Positions 22,751-28,700 of a stretch of DNA of 34,906 bases are shown one piece after another. Under the pieces are notes generated by a model. It made no database searches and was not told the DNA's origin. It was given only the letters and a program-made list of their open reading frames with translations. The position numbers were made by a program, and so were the translations under genes. How positions within the stretch are numbered: position 1 is the first letter of the stretch; the number at the start of each line of letters is the position of its first letter. The stretch comes from Plakobranchus ocellatus (taxonomy: Eukaryota > Mollusca > Gastropoda > Plakobranchidae), in NCBI GenBank assembly GCA_019648995.1, contig BLXT01005251.1, positions 355,111 to 390,016 on the forward strand, read 5' to 3'.

Positions 22751-25700
22751 TTTTTTGTGTGATAATTTTATGGAAACAGAAAAGACTCTCCCTTATACGA
22801 GTGTGAAGTTAGACTTTCTAGATCTCACAATTTGCATCCAGTCTTAATTTGTTTTTGTCTTAGCTTACGGCAATGCTTGATTTTTCCATAATCGAACTTA
22901 TGCTTCTGCCTCACATATTATTGTAAAACAAGCATTAATGCTCTCGCGACGGCCCTATGGGATTTCGTGCGAATTCGAACAATAGATCTAAGGGCTTAAA
23001 ATAGACGCCTCATCGTGCTCTATTTTAGGTACAAGTGGAATACCTTGCTATTTTTGTTAAGAGGAAACCCCAACAGATACTTTTATTCGAAAATAATGCG
23101 GAATTTCTAGCTTTATCTGTCTAAATTTAGAATCATAACAGAAGCTTTTAGACCGGGACGGGATTCTCTTCTTCCTCCATTTTGACGCTACTAGATCTAT
23201 CAGTTGCTGTATCGTGCTCCGAATTCTCCTCAGTTCTAGCCTTTTTTTTTTTAATTTTTTTTACTTGCCTCTGGTGAAGGACGCCTACACCCAATATGCA
23301 TGGCTTTGTCTTTGCATCCTTTGCTTTCTTTCCCTCTTCATTATATCTTGGCTTTGATGGCATATATACAGATCCTAGATGAAGCTGACCACTGACACCT
23401 TGAAAGGCCTTAAACCCTGAGATCACATATAAATCTTTGATTTTGAACACTCTTTATAAATCTATTGGAACCTTTGCTTTGTTTGCTTCTTTGTATTTTC
23501 TATATTTTTTTGTTTTTGTTTTTAATTGGTTTATTTTGTGATTGTTTTTGTTTTTTTTATTATTGTTTTTCTCTAGAGTCTTTGTTTTTTTTAGTATATT
23601 TTTGAGCTTTATGTTTTACCTCTTAAGCAAAGGCTATGTGGCACAACACAAATTACAATCAGGTAAAGTTTTGAATTGTGCCCGGAGATCTGAAAATTAT
23701 TGTTAAGTGCCAGGCATGACATCATAAATTGTGTTTGGTCATCACAAAAATAGGTTCTGCAGCAAAAATGGTCCGGAAAATCAACATATTTCAATGTATC
23801 TAGGAGAATGGTCTCTCCTAGAGAGCAAATATTAGAAACTGATATAAACTCCAAAAAAGTTATGGCAGAATTTTTGGTATAAAAAGTTAAGAATGGAAAA
23901 GAGTGGCTAATTGTACATTTTGCATAGATAAACAACTGTAAAACTATATTCATATTTTTTTTCCATTAATATGTAAATTCTTCATAAAGTAAAAATTACC
24001 ATTTGTGTAGGGATTAATAATCCACACAGAATATGTGTTTAAAGATTTCAAACTCATGAGGATATGTAGAAGATCTAGTGATAACAAATTTTCTCCTTTT
24101 TGTCTTACATTACTGGTTATCATTATATCTGTTAATATGGAAAATTGTAAGACCTCTCCCTGTGGTATGGCATTTTGTTGTTTGATGATTTTACATTACT
24201 GGTTATCGCAGTCCGGTTACAAATACAAAGCATACAGCAAAATGGAAAAGTCCAAAGATTTGTTGAGGAATGTCTATAAAGTTGGTTTACCTCTCTAGGT
24301 TACTCTCTGTAGGCTTCTTGATTTTCCCCCAAAATATAGAGTTTATGAAAAGGAGCAGGTGTGCAGAGTGTCACTACTACTACACAATATGTGGTGCAAC
24401 TGCAGCAAGCGATATAGATATAAAAATTCCTAACATTTTACAGCTGAACTCTCTCCTAAAGTTGAAGAGGGTTGGTGAAGTTTGTGACATTATGTAGCAA
24501 GCAATATAAATACAGATAAATCTGTTGAAATGTTTAATGGCATATATATATATTGATGTCATATCACAATAATATTAAGCATCTATATAAATATATTCCT
24601 CACACTGTGATTACTACAGATTTTTCTCAAACGATAGACATGATTCAGGGAGGTTTTGATATCATATTGTGCCTAAGTCAGATTATGAGACACAAAGTTC
24701 ATTCCCAGATGAACCCTGCAGCTGAATCATAGACTTTTATGTTAAAGTTCCTTGCCTGATCTCAACGAAGCAGCCCACACAAATATTAAATATGGCTTGA
24801 AAACTTAATGTTGTTTCTGATAGCGGTCATTTAAAGAAAGAAGTTTCTTCTTATTTTCTTTTTCATCTATTTTGATGCACAATCAGTCTAGCTCTATTCA
24901 GTTTCCACCACTCTTGAGGTGACATACTCATAAGAAAATAATCAACATTTTAAATGTTTGTGATTCTGGACTTTGCCATCATTTGGACTCGTTTATAGAC
25001 ACATACTGTGTAATAAATATGTTGATCGCTTCACTTTATTCACATGTAACATGGAAAGGATCGGTGATTTATCATTATTTTTTATAACAACATAACATGT
25101 CCTCACTGCACCTTGATTGATGCTAACACATTTTTTTTTATTTTCAGACAGCGCAAACTAATCTGGCGTTGTTCTGTACACATACTCTGAAGGAAGGGGG
25201 AGAACTGACTAAGTTTATACTTGTTCTCTTGGTAAGCTTCTGATAGTTTTTTTTCCCCAAGGTGTTTTGCACTTCCTGCACATCATAGGTCCTAATTCAT
25301 TTCCTTTCCTCTTATTATTTTCTTCTTTATCTATCATATACTTAATATACTAACGCCAAAATTAAATTTTCTATTATTTGATATGTTTAATAATTTATTG
25401 TTCTATTAAATCTCAGTCAGCTATATTTCAAAGCTATTTTAATACCAATTGTTATATTACATCTCAGTAAGCTATATTTCGAGGGTATTTGGATAGCAAA
25501 TTTTATTTTGTCAAAATTGAGTTATAATTCATTACTTTTATTAGCGATCGATCAATATTTGAGATCTCACGAGCATGTAACTTTTTGCAAAATTGAGAGA
25601 GAATGATGTATAAACAAAAATTGCCTTGTCAAATGCTTTTCCTCTTTGCTTTGCAGGTATGTGCAATAGCATCAATGCCTTTGTGGCAATTCTTGATTGT

Positions 25701-28700
25701 CAAGTTTGGAAAGAAAACAGCATATGCCTTAGGCATGGGGGTATGTCTAAACTTCATTGTGACAAAATTGTTTGTTGAGAGTTCAGTCGAAATCGAGAAC
25801 AGCAACAGCTGATCTTTTGATCTAGCCTTGTTCACTTGTAATAATTTTAATTATTCTTATTTAGTTACCTGTGCCTATTTTAGTTTAACAGGTAGCTGTT
25901 ATTATTTTAGCTTTTTGACTTTTTTCTAGGGATTTTTAGAAGTTTCTTGAAGGTGTGGGAACATTGTTTATGGAAGTTTTTAGATTGTTACCAAATGATC
26001 AGAATTTATCATTTGTATATTCATGAAATGTTGGCTGCAAAAGCTTTTTCTCTCTCTTTGACTCAGGAAGGATATCAATTCACTGTCAGTCTCAAGTAAG
26101 GGCATAAGTGAAACTTTGGTGGTTTTGAATTATCAGTGTAGGGTCTTTCATCTCTCAAATTGATGCATCAATAACACTTAACTGACAAATTCTTTTGGTA
26201 AAGTTATATTGCCCTTTTTTGTGTGTTTTGATTGAAAGTGATCTCGAGAAGTGGCTGGAAAAAAACTCGAAATTTCATATATATCTTTGAATGAAAAGGT
26301 CAATGAATTGGCAAACGTGAAATGATCACACAGCTGTCTTCATTGATTTAAATTTTCTACTGGCCTTTAGGTCTTCACAATGAATCATGTCCAACATTTG
26401 ATTTTTCACCTGCATCCCTGGCTTTAAAAAAAAATTCAGATCTTTTGTAAATATAATATTAATAATTTTTCAAAAATTTTGTCATGATTTATAGATAAGC
26501 TATTGGAAAAGCAATTACCATTTTAACAAATATATACGTTTTTTTTTCAATTTCTTCATTTGAAAGCCTATTTTCAGACAACCGTATATCTGATCCTGAC
26601 CTACTGCAATGCTTGTGTTTTTCAGATGATGATCCCCATGTTTATCGCACAGCTGTACATCCCTGCCCACTCTACAGCACTTTACTACGTGATCATGGTG
26701 TTTTGTGGACTTGGTATATCAGTGGCGTTCCTTCTACCCTGGTAGGTTTCTCTGCTTACTCCATTCACAAATAATGAGTTGGTAAGAGAATGATGAGGGA
26801 TGTAACTTTTACTTGGCGCTTTTCTCAAAATTTTCATTTATAAAATATAACAAATGATTACATGAAAAAACAAAAGCGTCTCATCTAAAGTATGGACGTA
26901 AAGGTAGAATTAGATCAGATTTATATGTTGCTCACATAACGGAAGGCCTGTGTGTGTGAGTGTGTGTGTGTGTGGGGNNGGGGGGGGGGGGGGGGGAGGG
27001 ATTTGATCCCTGCACTTTAGGATGCCAAGTGATACGACATTTACCGAGCTATCATGATAGAAGTGCTAAAGTTATTAGGGCCTAAAAGAAACAGAGATTT
27101 CTCAAGACCAGTCCAAATGTGTCAGAATTCGTATTTTGAACATTTTGAGTCGTTGAAGCAGTCTGAAACTCTATATTAGAACTCACCTAATTCAAACTTA
27201 CATGAGTCAAAAGTTCTTTTAAATGGAGTCCTAGAGTTAACTTTTTTACCAAGAGCTTTTTTCAAGCCTAAATTTGAAAGGCACAACATCAAAACATTTC
27301 AAGGGATAGAAGAAATTAGAGTTTTGAAGATAAAATTCGTTTTTTATATATGTTTGGCAGTCCCACAAAATGAGTGAAGTTGCGCTTCTGAATAATTGAC
27401 TTGAAATTAAAAATATTAACCAGAAGGGTGAATACTACTCTCTTCTCTATGTTGGGAACTTTTTATAGACATTGTAAGTTTTCTGCACATAACACATTGG
27501 AAATTTTTATTCCTTTATTTTGTAGGGACCATTATACATTGCTTATAATTTGTAGACCTAGGACTGCCAGACACTTCCTACTGTGCACGGATAAAAAAAA
27601 CTACACACTACACAGCTGCCTGGGTGACTGAGGACCGGCTTGCTTCGCTGGACAACTGAAGAACTGTGTCTATTTGTTCGTCTGTCTGATTGTTGGATTT
27701 TGATCATTAAAGTTATCAAAATATATCGACGTTGCTTTCTTGCATCCTAAAATTTTAAGATTTTGAGTTTTGAGTTGGTATCAGTGATGAAGACTTGCAA
27801 CTCGATTCATTTTGTGGGAGTGCTAAACACATTTTGATGGCAGGCGTATCTGTATAAAACCTCTGATGTCCTAATTTATGAAAAAAGCATTCCAGAGGTT
27901 TGATGGCCCTGCCATTGATGTATATGTACGAGGGATGTCCGAAAAGAAACAGGAAAAGGGGCATAACTCAAAGAGTTTTGATCAGATAAATTTGAAACTC
28001 ACACAAACTGCAAACTGTGTGTGTTTCAAATTTATCTGATCAAAACTCTTTGAGTTATGCTCCTTTTCCTGTTTCTTTTCGGACATCCCTCGTATATTTA
28101 TTTTTTTTAATATATCCTGAAATAATGATGACTGTTTTTTCTTTCCCAGGTCTGTGTTGCCAGATGTCCTTGACTTGTACATGCTAGAGAAGAACAAGCG
28201 AAACGATGCTCTTTTCTATTCTTTCTATGTCTTCTTCAGCAAATTAGCGTCGGGTACTGCCCTGGCTGCTTCTCAGATAGCTCTGGAGTGAGTCTGAACC
28301 ATTGCCTACTGACCTCTATCAAAATAGTGCTCACTCAGGGCATTATCCCGTATAGAGTAATAGCCTTTAAAACAATACTGCATTCAAACTAGCCAAACCC
28401 AAAGTTGATTTGTATTATTTCACATAAATTCTCAAGAAAACAAAAGTTGTGCACCAAACGTTTAATGCTCTTTTTTTTCCCTTTTAGCTTTGACTTGTGG
28501 CATACAAAGTTCTGCAATATTATTGTTATCAAAATGTCTACCTGCATCATTATTTGTTTCGCTTAATAAGGTTTAAATAGGGTAATAAAATGTCGTTTTG
28601 TAAATGCGTAAATCAACTTTAGGATTTTAAAATATGCCCACATAAAATGGCATGATCTAGAGTAACAGATCTATATTTATGTGGATTTTGTTGACACCCC

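Larger units (their letters stand above)
22753..25147 (+). other. Rest of MFSD2A intron 8; one unrecognised 100-codon frame inside
   Basis: Mostly AT-rich. A segment at about 22920-23050 has several CpG sites and stands out from its surroundings. The frame at 23148-23450 (minus) and a 17-bp direct repeat (24105-24121, 24191-24207) are the only structures noted. Confidence 0.4.

Noticed and set aside
23395-23425. Third SINE copy (GGCCTTAAACCCTGAGATCAC)
   Set aside because: Only about a dozen bases resemble the SINE body; too short to support.
25741-25812. Exon 10 extended into intron 10
   Set aside because: The reading frame continues, but the family alignment resumes at 26626 and a GTATGT donor is in place.
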